From assembly GCA_947474485.1 (NCBI GenBank), contig CANJJP010000046.1, forward strand, positions 1-8,739: a stretch of DNA of 8,739 bases. The letters run 5' to 3'. The notes beneath the pieces were generated by a model. The model saw only the letters and a list, made by a program, of their open reading frames with translations, searched no databases and was not told where the DNA came from. The translations under genes and the position numbers were made by a program. Positions 1 through 6,662 of this stretch are shown piece after piece (positions within the stretch are counted from its first letter, which is position 1; each line of letters starts with the position of its first letter). The DNA is from Bacteroidota bacterium (GTDB taxonomy: Bacteria; Bacteroidota; Bacteroidia; B-17B0; Aurantibacillaceae).

Positions 1-387
1 AACACCACTGAATCCGTGACGTTTTACAACACCTTGAAAACCTTTACCTTTAGAAGTACCAGATACTTCTACGAAATCTCCTTCAGCAAACAATTCAACA
101 GTGATAACATCACCAGCATTGCGAGCTTCTTCGAAATGACGAAATTCAACAGCTTTTTTCTTTGGAGTAGTTCCAGTCTTTGCGAAGTGACCTTTCATAG
201 CTTGAGAAGTATGTTTTTCCTTCTTCTCGCCATAAGATAATTGTAAAGCCTCGTAACCGTCTTTCTCCTTGGTTTTTACTTGCGTTACTACGCAAGGACC
301 CGCTTCGATAATTGTGCATGGTATGTATTTACCATTGGCACCGAAGAAACTGGTCATTCCTATTTTTTTACCAATTATTCCAGACAT
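1..387 (-). CDS. rplC: 50S ribosomal protein L3 (uL3), N-terminal 129 residues, cut by window edge
   Basis: Large-subunit protein L3, an early-assembling 23S rRNA binder whose long extension reaches toward the peptidyl transferase centre. The ATG at 387-385 opens MSGIIGKKIGMTSFFGANGK, the classic L3 N-terminus. The frame stays open through the GYEALQLSYGEKK segment and ends in TSKGKGFQGVVKRHGFSGV, the conserved stretch just before the missing second half. L3 is usually a little over 200 residues, so about 80 lie beyond position 1. It starts 56 bp after rpsJ, in the S10-operon order rpsJ-rplC. The leader is A/T-rich (AAATAAAAATG) with no Shine-Dalgarno sequence, as is common in Bacteroidota. 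No damage is visible. The assignment is secure; only the 3' end is unseen. Confidence 0.96.
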   Translation of the reverse strand, partial: MSGIIGKKIGMTSFFGANGKYIPCTIIEAGPCVVTQVKTKEKDGYEALQLSYGEKKEKHTSQAMKGHFAKTGTTPKKKAVEFRHFEEARNAGDVITVELFAEGDFVEVSGTSKGKGFQGVVKRHGFSGV

Positions 388-443
388 TTTTATTTATTGT
401 TTATTATTAATTTACTTTTATTTAATCCTGATGTGTGAGATAA

Positions 444-749
444 CTAAACTTTGATCTCAACCTCTACTCCACTTGGTAACTCAAGTTTCATTAAAGCATC
501 AACAGTTTTAGATGTAGAACTGTAGATGTCTAACAAACGCTTGTAAGTACACGCTTGAAACTGATCACGTGCTTTTTTGTTAACGTGTGGTGCACGTAAT
601 ACAGTGAAGATTTTCTTTTGAGTAGGAAGAGGAATTGGTCCGTTAACTACTGCACCAGTCATTTTCACAGTTTTCACGATTTTCTCTGCTGACTTGTCAA
701 CTAAGTTGAAATCGTATGACTTTAATTTTATTCTTATTTTTTGGCTCAT
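444..749 (-). CDS. rpsJ: 30S ribosomal protein S10 (uS10)
   Basis: Small-subunit head protein S10, which also partners NusB in transcription antitermination in well-studied bacteria. It has 101 residues, the normal size. It begins MSQKIRIKLKSYDFNLVD. The signature block GPIPLPTQKKIFTVLRAPHVNKKARDQF spans about residues 38-65, and the end is SKTVDALMKLELPSGVEVEIKV. The start is the only sensible ATG, 23 bp after the fusA stop, so it is almost certainly cotranscribed from the str side. In many bacteria tuf sits between fusA and rpsJ and S10 begins a separate operon; here the two operons are joined directly. No Shine-Dalgarno motif precedes the ATG. Confidence 0.97.
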   Translation of the reverse strand: MSQKIRIKLKSYDFNLVDKSAEKIVKTVKMTGAVVNGPIPLPTQKKIFTVLRAPHVNKKARDQFQACTYKRLLDIYSSTSKTVDALMKLELPSGVEVEIKV

Positions 750-772
750 GTTCTTATTGAGATTCTGTTGAA

Positions 773-2881
773 TTAAACTTTTTCTGTTTTACCTTTTGAT
801 TTTGCAATTACGTCAGCAGCAACGTTAGCAGGAGCCTCAGCATAATGAGAGAATTCCATTGTTGAAGTTGCACGACCAGATGTTAAAGTACGCAAAGCTG
901 TTACATAACCAAACATTTCTGAAAGTGGAACTTTAGCCTTAATTACTTGACCTGTTCCTTTGCTATCCATACCTTCGATTTGTCCACGACGACGATTTAA
1001 GTCACCTACAACATCACCCATGTTTTGCTCTGGAGTTAACACCTCAATTTTCATGATAGGCTCCATTAACACTGGCTTACATTTTGGTAAAGCCTCACGG
1101 TATGCAGTTTTAGCACAAATTTCAAAAGATAATGCATCTGAATCGACATTGTGATAAGAACCGTCCTTTAAAGTAACTTTTAATTGTTGTAAAGGGAAAC
1201 CAGCTAATACACCGTTAACCATTGATGCTTTAAATCCTTTTTCAACAGAAGGGATAAATTCACGAGGAATGTTACCACCAGTGATTTCATTTACGAATTG
1301 TAAATCACCACCTGTAAAGTCTGCATCGATTGGACCTAAAACAATTTTAATGTCGGCAAATTTACCACGACCACCTGTTTGTTTTTTGTAAACCTCACGG
1401 TGTTCGATAGTACCTGTAATATTTTCTTTGTAAGAAACTTGAGGAGCACCTTGGTTAACCTCAACTTTAAACTCACGCTTTAGACGATCAACAATAATCT
1501 CTAAGTGTAATTCACCCATACCAGAGATGATAGTTTGTCCACTATCTTCATCCGTTTTAACACGGAAAGTAGGATCCTCTTCAGCTAATTTACCTAAGCC
1601 CACTCCTAATCTATCAAGATCAGCTTGAGTTTTAGGCTCAATAGCAATACCAATTACTGGCTCAGGGAAATTCATTGCTTCTAATACAATTGGATGTTTT
1701 TCATCACATAAAGTATCACCTGTACGAATATCTTTGAAACCTACTGCAGCTCCAATATCACCTGCCTCGATAAACTCGATAGCATTTTGTTTGTTAGCAT
1801 GCATTTGGAAAATACGAGAAATACGCTCTTTGTTACCCGAACGAGTGTTTAGTACATAAGAACCTGCATCTAAACGACCAGAGTATGCACGGAAGAAACA
1901 CAAACGACCTACGAAAGGATCAGTTGCGATTTTAAATGCTAAAGCTGTAAATGGTTCTTTAACATCTGGCTTACGAGTAACTTCTTGCTCAGTATCCGGA
2001 TTGATACCTTTAGTAACTTCTTTATCCATTGGAGATGGCATTAATTCCATAACCAAATCCAACATAGTTTGTACACCCTTGTTTTTAAAAGATGAACCAC
2101 AAACCATAGGAACTATTTTGTTAGCTAAACATGCTTTACGCAAAGCATCTAAAACTTCTCTTTCTGTAATTGTTTCAGGAGCATCAAAGAATTTTTGCAT
2201 GATGTTATCATCAAATTCAGAAACAGCTTCTAACATTTTCTCTCTCCACTCAGCAACTTCTTCAAGCATGTCATCAGGAATAGGAACAATTTGGTAAGTC
2301 ATTCCTTTATCATCCTCATTCCAAACCATTCCACGATTGTTTATTAAATCAACAACACCCTTGAAATTATCTTCAGCACCAATTGGTAATTGAAGAGGAA
2401 CAGCATTACCACCTAAAATTTCACGCGTTTGCTTAACAACGTTTAAGAAGTCAGCACCCGAACGATCCATTTTATTAACGAAACCTAAACGAGTTACGTT
2501 ATAGTTATCAGCTAAGCGCCAGTTTGTTTCAGATTGTGGCTCAACACCATCAACTGCTGAAAACAAGAAAACTAATCCGTCTAATACACGTAATGAACGA
2601 TTTACCTCAACAGTAAAATCAACGTGACCCGGAGTATCAATAATATTTAATTTGTATTTGTTATCACGGTAGTTCCAGAAACAAGTAGTAGCAGCAGAAG
2701 TAATTGTAATACCACGCTCTTGCTCTTGTGCCATCCAGTCCATTGTTGCAGCACCTTCATGTACTTCACCTATTTTATGGTTTACACCAGTATAGTATAA
2801 AATACGCTCAGTTGTTGTAGTTTTACCTGCATCAATATGGGCTGCAATTCCGATGTTTCTTGTATAATGTAAATCACTCAT
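773..2881 (-). CDS. fusA: Translation elongation factor G
   Basis: The GTPase that drives tRNA-mRNA translocation and, with RRF, ribosome recycling; cytosolic. It has 702 residues, close to the family norm of about 700. The G domain carries all its motifs: P-loop AHIDAGKT at 14-21, switch I RGITITSAAT at 56-65, DTPGH at 82-86 with catalytic His86, and NKMD at 136-139. Domain II follows at about 310-400. The domain III signature GMGELHLEI lies near 454-462, and domain IV runs from about 485. The domain IV tip loop keeps its conserved His at 577 in YHNVDSDALSFE. Domain V (about 608-690) includes GDLNRRRGQIEGM. The ATG is 22 bp after the rpsG stop. Its place in the ribosomal protein operon argues for the housekeeping copy rather than the fusA2-type paralogues many Bacteroidota carry. 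No defect is visible. Confidence 0.98.
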   Translation of the reverse strand: MSDLHYTRNIGIAAHIDAGKTTTTERILYYTGVNHKIGEVHEGAATMDWMAQEQERGITITSAATTCFWNYRDNKYKLNIIDTPGHVDFTVEVNRSLRVLDGLVFLFSAVDGVEPQSETNWRLADNYNVTRLGFVNKMDRSGADFLNVVKQTREILGGNAVPLQLPIGAEDNFKGVVDLINNRGMVWNEDDKGMTYQIVPIPDDMLEEVAEWREKMLEAVSEFDDNIMQKFFDAPETITEREVLDALRKACLANKIVPMVCGSSFKNKGVQTMLDLVMELMPSPMDKEVTKGINPDTEQEVTRKPDVKEPFTALAFKIATDPFVGRLCFFRAYSGRLDAGSYVLNTRSGNKERISRIFQMHANKQNAIEFIEAGDIGAAVGFKDIRTGDTLCDEKHPIVLEAMNFPEPVIGIAIEPKTQADLDRLGVGLGKLAEEDPTFRVKTDEDSGQTIISGMGELHLEIIVDRLKREFKVEVNQGAPQVSYKENITGTIEHREVYKKQTGGRGKFADIKIVLGPIDADFTGGDLQFVNEITGGNIPREFIPSVEKGFKASMVNGVLAGFPLQQLKVTLKDGSYHNVDSDALSFEICAKTAYREALPKCKPVLMEPIMKIEVLTPEQNMGDVVGDLNRRRGQIEGMDSKGTGQVIKAKVPLSEMFGYVTALRTLTSGRATSTMEFSHYAEAPANVAADVIAKSKGKTEKV

Positions 2882-2903
2882 TGTATAAAATCTATTGTAT
2901 TAA

Positions 2904-3371
2904 TTAGAAACGGAAATGAGAAAAAGCTTTGTTAGCTTCTGCCATTTTGTGAGTATCTTCTTTCTTTTTGAATGCTGCACCTTCTTCTTTTGCTGCTGCA
3001 ACGATTTCACCTGCCAATTTTTGTGACATTGATTTTTCGTTACGTTTACGAGAATAAAGAATCATCCATTTCATTCCCATCGCAACTTTACGGTCAGGAC
3101 GAATTTCAGTAGGAATTTGGAAAGTAGCACCACCAACACGACGAGATTTAACCTCAACTTGCGGAGTGATATTAGCCAATGCCTTTTTGAAAACCTCTAA
3201 TCCATCTTCGTTAGTACGTTTTGCTACTGTTTCAATAGCTTCGTAAAACACGTTTGACGCAGTAGTTTTTTTACCGTCGTACATTAAATTGTTTACGAAA
3301 CGTGTTACCAATGTATCGTTGAACTTAGGATCTGGTAGTAACACTCTTTTTTTTGCTCTCGATTTTCTCAT
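2904..3371 (-). CDS. rpsG: 30S ribosomal protein S7 (uS7)
   Basis: Primary 16S rRNA-binding protein that nucleates assembly of the 30S head and lies near the mRNA exit region. In E. coli it is also the translational repressor of its own operon. The 155 residues are of normal length. It starts MRKSRAKKRVLLPDPKFND. The core signature (TPQVEVKSRRVGGATFQIP, about residues 69-87) is intact, as is the C-terminal KMAEANKAFSHFRF. It begins 28 bp after rpsL and ends 22 bp before fusA, a tight operon layout. I saw no obvious S7-binding pseudoknot in the short rpsL-rpsG gap, so E. coli-style feedback cannot be claimed. Confidence 0.97.
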   Translation of the reverse strand: MRKSRAKKRVLLPDPKFNDTLVTRFVNNLMYDGKKTTASNVFYEAIETVAKRTNEDGLEVFKKALANITPQVEVKSRRVGGATFQIPTEIRPDRKVAMGMKWMILYSRKRNEKSMSQKLAGEIVAAAKEEGAAFKKKEDTHKMAEANKAFSHFRF

Positions 3372-3399
3372 CGTTTGTTGTTATGCTAAAATATTTGTA

Positions 3400-3804
3400 T
3401 TATTTTTTCTTAGCTGGAGCTGCAGCAGCACCCGCTTTAGGACGTTTTGAACCATATTTTGAACGACGTTGTCTTCTTCCGTCAACACCTGCAGTATCCA
3501 ATGCACCACGAATGATGTGGTAACGAACACCTGGTAAATCTTTCACACGACCACCACGAACCAACACAATACTATGCTCTTGCAAGTTGTGTCCTTCACC
3601 TGGGATGTATGCGATGATTTCTTCTTTGTTAGTTAAACGAACCTTTGCAACCTTACGCATTGCTGAGTTTGGTTTCTTTGGCGTTGTAGTATATACTTTC
3701 GTACATACACCACGACGTTGTGGGCAAGAGGTTAAAGCCACGGATTTACTCTTGTTTGCCGCTTTTGTGCGACCTTTTCTTACTAGTTGATTTATAGTTG
3801 GCAT
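3400..3804 (-). CDS. rpsL: 30S ribosomal protein S12 (uS12)
   Basis: Decoding-centre protein S12, which monitors codon-anticodon pairing and is the classic site of streptomycin resistance. It has 134 residues, slightly longer than the E. coli protein because of an Ala/Lys-rich tail (AGAAAAPAKKK, 124-134). It starts MPTINQLVRKGR. The block TPKKPNSAMRK lies at 41-51 and GGRVKDLPGVRYH at 84-96. Lys43 and Lys88, the usual resistance positions counted with Met as 1, are both wild-type Lys; Asp89, the methylthiolation site in E. coli, is also present. It is the first gene of the minus-strand translation operon, with a candidate Bacteroidota promoter about 80 bp upstream. Confidence 0.97.
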   Translation of the reverse strand: MPTINQLVRKGRTKAANKSKSVALTSCPQRRGVCTKVYTTTPKKPNSAMRKVAKVRLTNKEEIIAYIPGEGHNLQEHSIVLVRGGRVKDLPGVRYHIIRGALDTAGVDGRRQRRSKYGSKRPKAGAAAAPAKKK

Positions 3805-3880
3805 CTTAAACTTGTTGTATTACCTGATTTTACTGAGTTTTTATCTCTTAACTAAACACAATTCCCCTTTTTGGGGAGGG

Positions 3881-3907
3881 CAAAGGTAATTAATTTTTTA
3901 TAAACAA
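3881..3907 (-). promoter_or_regulatory. Candidate Bacteroidota promoter for the rpsL operon
   Basis: On the minus strand a perfect -7 element TACCTTTG (consensus TAnnTTTG) occupies 3888-3881. A TTG that could serve as the -33 element lies at 3907-3905, with 16 bases between them. That is a little shorter than the roughly 17-23 reported for the phylum. A start 5-7 bases downstream would fall near 3876-3874 and give a leader of about 70 bases. A small hairpin, UCCCC-AAAAA-GGGGA (3877-3863), would then sit at the very 5' end of the mRNA. The -7 match is seen; promoter function is inferred. Confidence 0.55.
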
Positions 3908-4084
3908 CACCTCTGTTGATAAAATATTTTTAAAATATTTCTCTTAATCTCAAAAAAATAAGGTTATTTAGACCAAAGCGCCTTTTTATAGGGCGAATGA
4001 GCTGCAGCAATGAATCTTATAAAAAATAAAAATATATGTTTTTTAACAAAAAAAGAGACTTACCAATTCATATTGGAAAGATTT

Positions 4085-4120
4085 TTGCAGTAAAAGTCAA
4101 TAATGTTTTAATTAGATTTG
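4085..4120 (+). promoter_or_regulatory. Candidate Bacteroidota promoter for the coiled-coil protein gene
   Basis: A perfect -7 match TAGATTTG lies at 4113-4120. The nearest upstream TTG (4085-4087, in TTTTTG) is 25 bases away, longer than the typical spacing, so the -33 half is weak. Transcription would start around 4125-4127, only about a dozen bases before the ATG at 4139. Because the -7 box covers the TTG codon at 4118, it argues against translation starting there. Confidence 0.35.
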
Positions 4121-4138
4121 CCTACTATTATAAAACCA

Positions 4139-5866
4139 ATGAAGAAATACATTCTTTTTATTCTTGTATTAATTACCAATATAGCCTATTCGCAAAGTTG
4201 GAAGGTAGAAATAAGCAGTAATGTTGAATACAAGTCGTGGAAACTTACCAATAAATCGGAAGTAAAAACCGCTCCTCTTAATGGAGCTACCATTAAATTA
4301 ATGAAAGGTTCCACACTAATTGAACAAACTAAAAGCGATGGAAATGGTGATTTTACAGTTCATGTACCGGCAGGGGATGTTTTTATTATTGAAGTAAGTT
4401 ATAGCGGATGCACCACTAAACGTTTTGAAGTAATCACCAAAAACGTTCCTGATTTTGGTGAAGAAATTTTTAAGCCTAGTTTTAGTATTGGCGGCTTTAT
4501 TTTATCAAAACCCTTTCAAGGTATTGACTACTCTGGCTTACAGCAGCCTTTAGTAAAAGTTGTTTACGTGCCAAAAATTAAAAATTTTGATGATGATGGA
4601 TCATTTACGCAGCAAAGTTTAGGTGTAGTAGGGAAAATATATGACGCAGAAGATGCTTTAATAGAAAGCTTTTGTTCAACTAACCGTAAAGGTGACGAAG
4701 CATTAAAAGTTCCTGATTGCCCCTTAGCGAAACAGCTTTACGAAAAAGCAAAAACAATTATTGCAGGTGAACAATATCCAGTACAACAATTATTAAAAGT
4801 TGGGGCTTGTTTAAAAGAGAAAGAAGAAGCAGAGAAAAAAGCACAAGAAGCAATTGCAGCTAAAGCTGAAGCAGAGCGCATTGCAAAGGAAAAAGAAGCT
4901 GCGGAAAAAGTAGAAAAAGAAAAAGCTGCTGCTGCGAAATTAGAAGCGGAAAAAATTGCGAAAGAAAAAGAAGCTGCAGCCAAAGCAGATGCAGAGCGCA
5001 TTGCAAAGGAAAAAGAAACTGCAGAAAAAGCAGAAAAAGAAAAAGCTGCCGCTGCGAAATTAGAAGCGGAAAAAATTGCCAAAGAAAAAGAAGCTTTGGC
5101 AAAAGCCGATGCAGAGCGAATTGCAAAAGAAAAGGAAGCAGCGGATAAAGCAGAAAAAGAAAAAGCTGCCGCTGTGAAATTAGAAGCGGAAAAAATTGCC
5201 AAAGAAATAGAAAACACTTCAAAAACTGAACAAGATCGTCTTGCAAAGGAAAAAGAAGCGGCAGATAAATTGGCTAAACAAAAAGAGAAAGAAGAAAAAG
5301 AACGTGTTGCAAAAGAAAAAGCTGAGCAGGAAAAATTAGCAAAAGAAAAAGCGAAAAAAGATAAAGAAGAAGCTGATAAAATTGCTAAAAAAAATTCGAT
5401 AAAAACAACGAAAACAGTTGATACATATACTACATCAACGCATCAAGGAAATACAACTATAACTACGACGGTTACTACAACTTTAACTACTACAGTTACA
5501 ACTGGAGCTAAAGAAATAAAAGTTGAACCTGTGAAAGAACCAGTTGTAGTAAAAGAACCAGAAGTAGTTACAACAAATACGGTACAAGCTACACCTAAAG
5601 ATCCTCAAGAAAACAAAATGAACATTTACGGCACATCTAAACCTCAAGAAAACAGTGGAGCCGAAGGCTCGAAACATCATAATGTAAGAACTGTAATTGG
5701 AGAAGACAAATACAAGGTAACCGTAAAAAAAGCAGATGAATATCTAAAGATGAAACGATATAAAGAAGCGAAGGATACTTACAATGAAGCTTTGGAAATA
5801 AAACCTAATGACAAGTATGCTACTGCGAAATTAGCGGAGATTGAGAAGAAAACAAGTGGGAAATAA
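4139..5866 (+). CDS. Secreted/periplasmic coiled-coil protein with Ig-like domain and C-terminal TPR-like hairpin
   Basis: I do not recognise a named gene. From the ATG at 4139 it has 575 residues. The frame is open back to a TTG at 4118, but that start would put seven residues before an otherwise ideal signal peptide. MKKYILFILVLITNIAYS (1-18) fits Sec export with cleavage AYS|Q. Residues about 46-104 look like a carboxypeptidase-regulatory or Ig-like beta domain (PLNGATIKL ... SDGNGDFTVHVPAGDVFIIEVSYSG), common in Bacteroidota envelope proteins. Residues about 195-225 (YEKAKTIIAGEQY) resemble a TPR helix pair. A highly charged Ala/Lys/Glu coiled coil runs from about 225 to 420, including three 40-residue repeats. 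A Thr-rich linker follows (about 423-458), then a Pro/Val/Glu-rich stretch. The C-terminus (about 527-575) is TPR-like, with YKEAKDTYNEALEIKPND. The design suggests a TolA-like spacer or envelope scaffold; that is inference. It stands alone, between a divergent operon and convergent cmk. Confidence 0.85.
   Translation: MKKYILFILVLITNIAYSQSWKVEISSNVEYKSWKLTNKSEVKTAPLNGATIKLMKGSTLIEQTKSDGNGDFTVHVPAGDVFIIEVSYSGCTTKRFEVITKNVPDFGEEIFKPSFSIGGFILSKPFQGIDYSGLQQPLVKVVYVPKIKNFDDDGSFTQQSLGVVGKIYDAEDALIESFCSTNRKGDEALKVPDCPLAKQLYEKAKTIIAGEQYPVQQLLKVGACLKEKEEAEKKAQEAIAAKAEAERIAKEKEAAEKVEKEKAAAAKLEAEKIAKEKEAAAKADAERIAKEKETAEKAEKEKAAAAKLEAEKIAKEKEALAKADAERIAKEKEAADKAEKEKAAAVKLEAEKIAKEIENTSKTEQDRLAKEKEAADKLAKQKEKEEKERVAKEKAEQEKLAKEKAKKDKEEADKIAKKNSIKTTKTVDTYTTSTHQGNTTITTTVTTTLTTTVTTGAKEIKVEPVKEPVVVKEPEVVTTNTVQATPKDPQENKMNIYGTSKPQENSGAEGSKHHNVRTVIGEDKYKVTVKKADEYLKMKRYKEAKDTYNEALEIKPNDKYATAKLAEIEKKTSGK
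4871..5230 (+). repeat. Three in-frame tandem 120-bp repeats encoding a 40-residue coiled-coil unit
   Basis: Units lie at 4871-4990, 4991-5110 and 5111-5230, each starting with GCAGAGCG and encoding AERIAKEKE...KAAAAKLEAEKIAKEKE. By my count units 1 and 2 differ at about 10 of 120 bases. Unit 3 diverges most in its last 30 bases. A degraded fourth start (QDRLAKEKEAADK) follows at 5231-5275. The exact 120-bp period keeps frame and, at 40 residues, roughly keeps heptad phase. This is the signature of recent duplication by slippage or unequal recombination. Confidence 0.93.
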
Positions 5867-5868
5867 AT

Positions 5869-6564
5869 TTAATCCCTAGTTAATAAAAGACCAGAAATTA
5901 ATTTTATAACATAATCCAATTGCTCTTCGCGCGATAAATCGGTGTTATCTAAAACAATGGCATCTTTAGCTTTAATAAGTGGGCTTTCTTTACGATTTAC
6001 ATCGTCGTAATCGCGGTTAGTTAAGTTAATCTTAACATCCATAAACTCTACATGTTCACCCTTACTGTTTAACTCATCCATCCTGCGATTTACTCGTGTT
6101 TCGATATCCGCAGTCATAAATAATTTTAACTCTGCATCAGGAAAAACATGCGAGCCAATATCTCTACCATCCATTACAACACCTTTGTGTTGACCAAACT
6201 CACGTTGAATTAAAACCATGTGCTCGCGAACTTCTTTAATAGCACTAATTTTACTAACGTTTTCTGCAACTTCCATGGTACGAATTAGTTTCTCAACATT
6301 TTCGCCATTCATAAACGTTTCGGATGTTTTAGTATGAGGATTAAATTCGAAATGCAATTTAATATTTGGAAGCGTAGCAATTACTTCAGGATTGTCAAAT
6401 TTTTTCTTTTTAATAATTCCATTTCGCAAGCAGTACAAAGTAACACATCTGTACATTGCACCCGAATCAATATATGCGTAATTTAATTTTGCAGCTAATG
6501 CCTTAGCCAATGTGCTTTTTCCACAAGAAGAGTATCCATCAATGGCTATAGTAATTCTGCTCAT
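5869..6564 (-). CDS. cmk: Cytidylate (CMP/dCMP) kinase
   Basis: Phosphorylates CMP and dCMP to their diphosphates with ATP in cytosolic pyrimidine salvage and nucleotide supply. From the ATG at 6564-6562 it has 231 residues, the usual size. The P-loop GYSSCGKS is at 10-17. The substrate-site motif DSGAMYR is at 33-39. MDGRDIGSHVFPDAELK (131-147) is the conserved GRDIG segment. The lid and CMP-binding block RDYDDVNRKESPL is at 184-196. The frame could extend 11 codons to a TTG at 6597, but MWLNFSNFTNV has no counterpart in the family, so the ATG is preferred. The gene ends 2 bp from the stop of the convergent coiled-coil gene. I see no good -7/-33 promoter between its start and the upstream terminator-like hairpin. 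Confidence 0.96.
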   Translation of the reverse strand: MSRITIAIDGYSSCGKSTLAKALAAKLNYAYIDSGAMYRCVTLYCLRNGIIKKKKFDNPEVIATLPNIKLHFEFNPHTKTSETFMNGENVEKLIRTMEVAENVSKISAIKEVREHMVLIQREFGQHKGVVMDGRDIGSHVFPDAELKLFMTADIETRVNRRMDELNSKGEHVEFMDVKINLTNRDYDDVNRKESPLIKAKDAIVLDNTDLSREEQLDYVIKLISGLLLTRD

Positions 6565-6595
6565 AACGTTTGTAAAATTACTGAAATTAAGCCAC

Positions 6596-6629
6596 AAAAC
6601 AAAAAGCGAGGATTACATCGTGTATCCTC
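6596..6629 (-). terminator. Rho-independent terminator-like hairpin
   Basis: On the minus strand GAGGAT (6629-6624) pairs with ATCCTC (6613-6608). ACA/TGT pairs continue the stem inside, with a single bulged base and a 3-base loop. The stem is followed by GCTTTTTGTTTTG, a T-rich tail. It sits just past the stop of the truncated T9SS-domain gene and 32 bp before the cmk start, as expected for that gene's terminator. The plus-strand side is followed by TCTTTT, so weak bidirectional action is possible. Confidence 0.7.
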
Positions 6630-6662
6630 TCTTTTACGATTCCTTTTCCATGAATTTTATTT

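Larger units (their letters stand above)
3805..4138. other. Divergent intergenic spacer between rpsL and the coiled-coil protein gene
   Basis: This 334-bp A/T-rich stretch separates divergently read genes. It holds the rpsL promoter candidate (3881-3907) and the plus-strand -7 candidate (4113-4120). Two small symmetric elements are also present. One is a hairpin with 4 GC pairs plus 2 weaker pairs at 3979-3995 (CGCC...GGCG). The other is the 8-base palindrome GCTGCAGC at 4001-4008. Neither hairpin has a following T-run, so they are not convincing terminators. I see no tRNA, riboswitch or small ORF that I could defend here. Confidence 0.5.

Noticed and set aside
16..454. Plus-strand frames over rplC and its leader
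   Set aside because: They are antisense to a certain L3 N-terminus and its leader, and end at the 3' edge of rpsJ. Their translations look like random A/T-rich sequence.
2001..2297. Plus-strand 98-codon frame inside fusA
   Set aside because: Antisense shadow of a fully conserved EF-G coding region.
4036..4221. Plus-strand 61-codon frame starting in the spacer
   Set aside because: It overlaps the signal-peptide region of the real gene in another frame, has no recognisable features and no promoter of its own.
4738..5246. Two long minus-strand open frames (159 and 128 codons) opposite the coiled-coil gene
   Set aside because: They arise because the 120-bp repeat is a multiple of three and the sense codons are mostly GCA, GAA and AAA. 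The translations are low-complexity Phe/Ser/Ala and Leu/Phe repeats with no start context or homology signal.
4861..5400. Possible CRISPR array suggested by regular repeats
   Set aside because: The repeats are contiguous, in frame, without unique spacers, and encode a continuous charged helix.
6565..6597. Extension of cmk to an upstream TTG
   Set aside because: The extra 11 residues match nothing in the family, and the ATG at 6564-6562 places the P-loop at the normal distance from the N-terminus.
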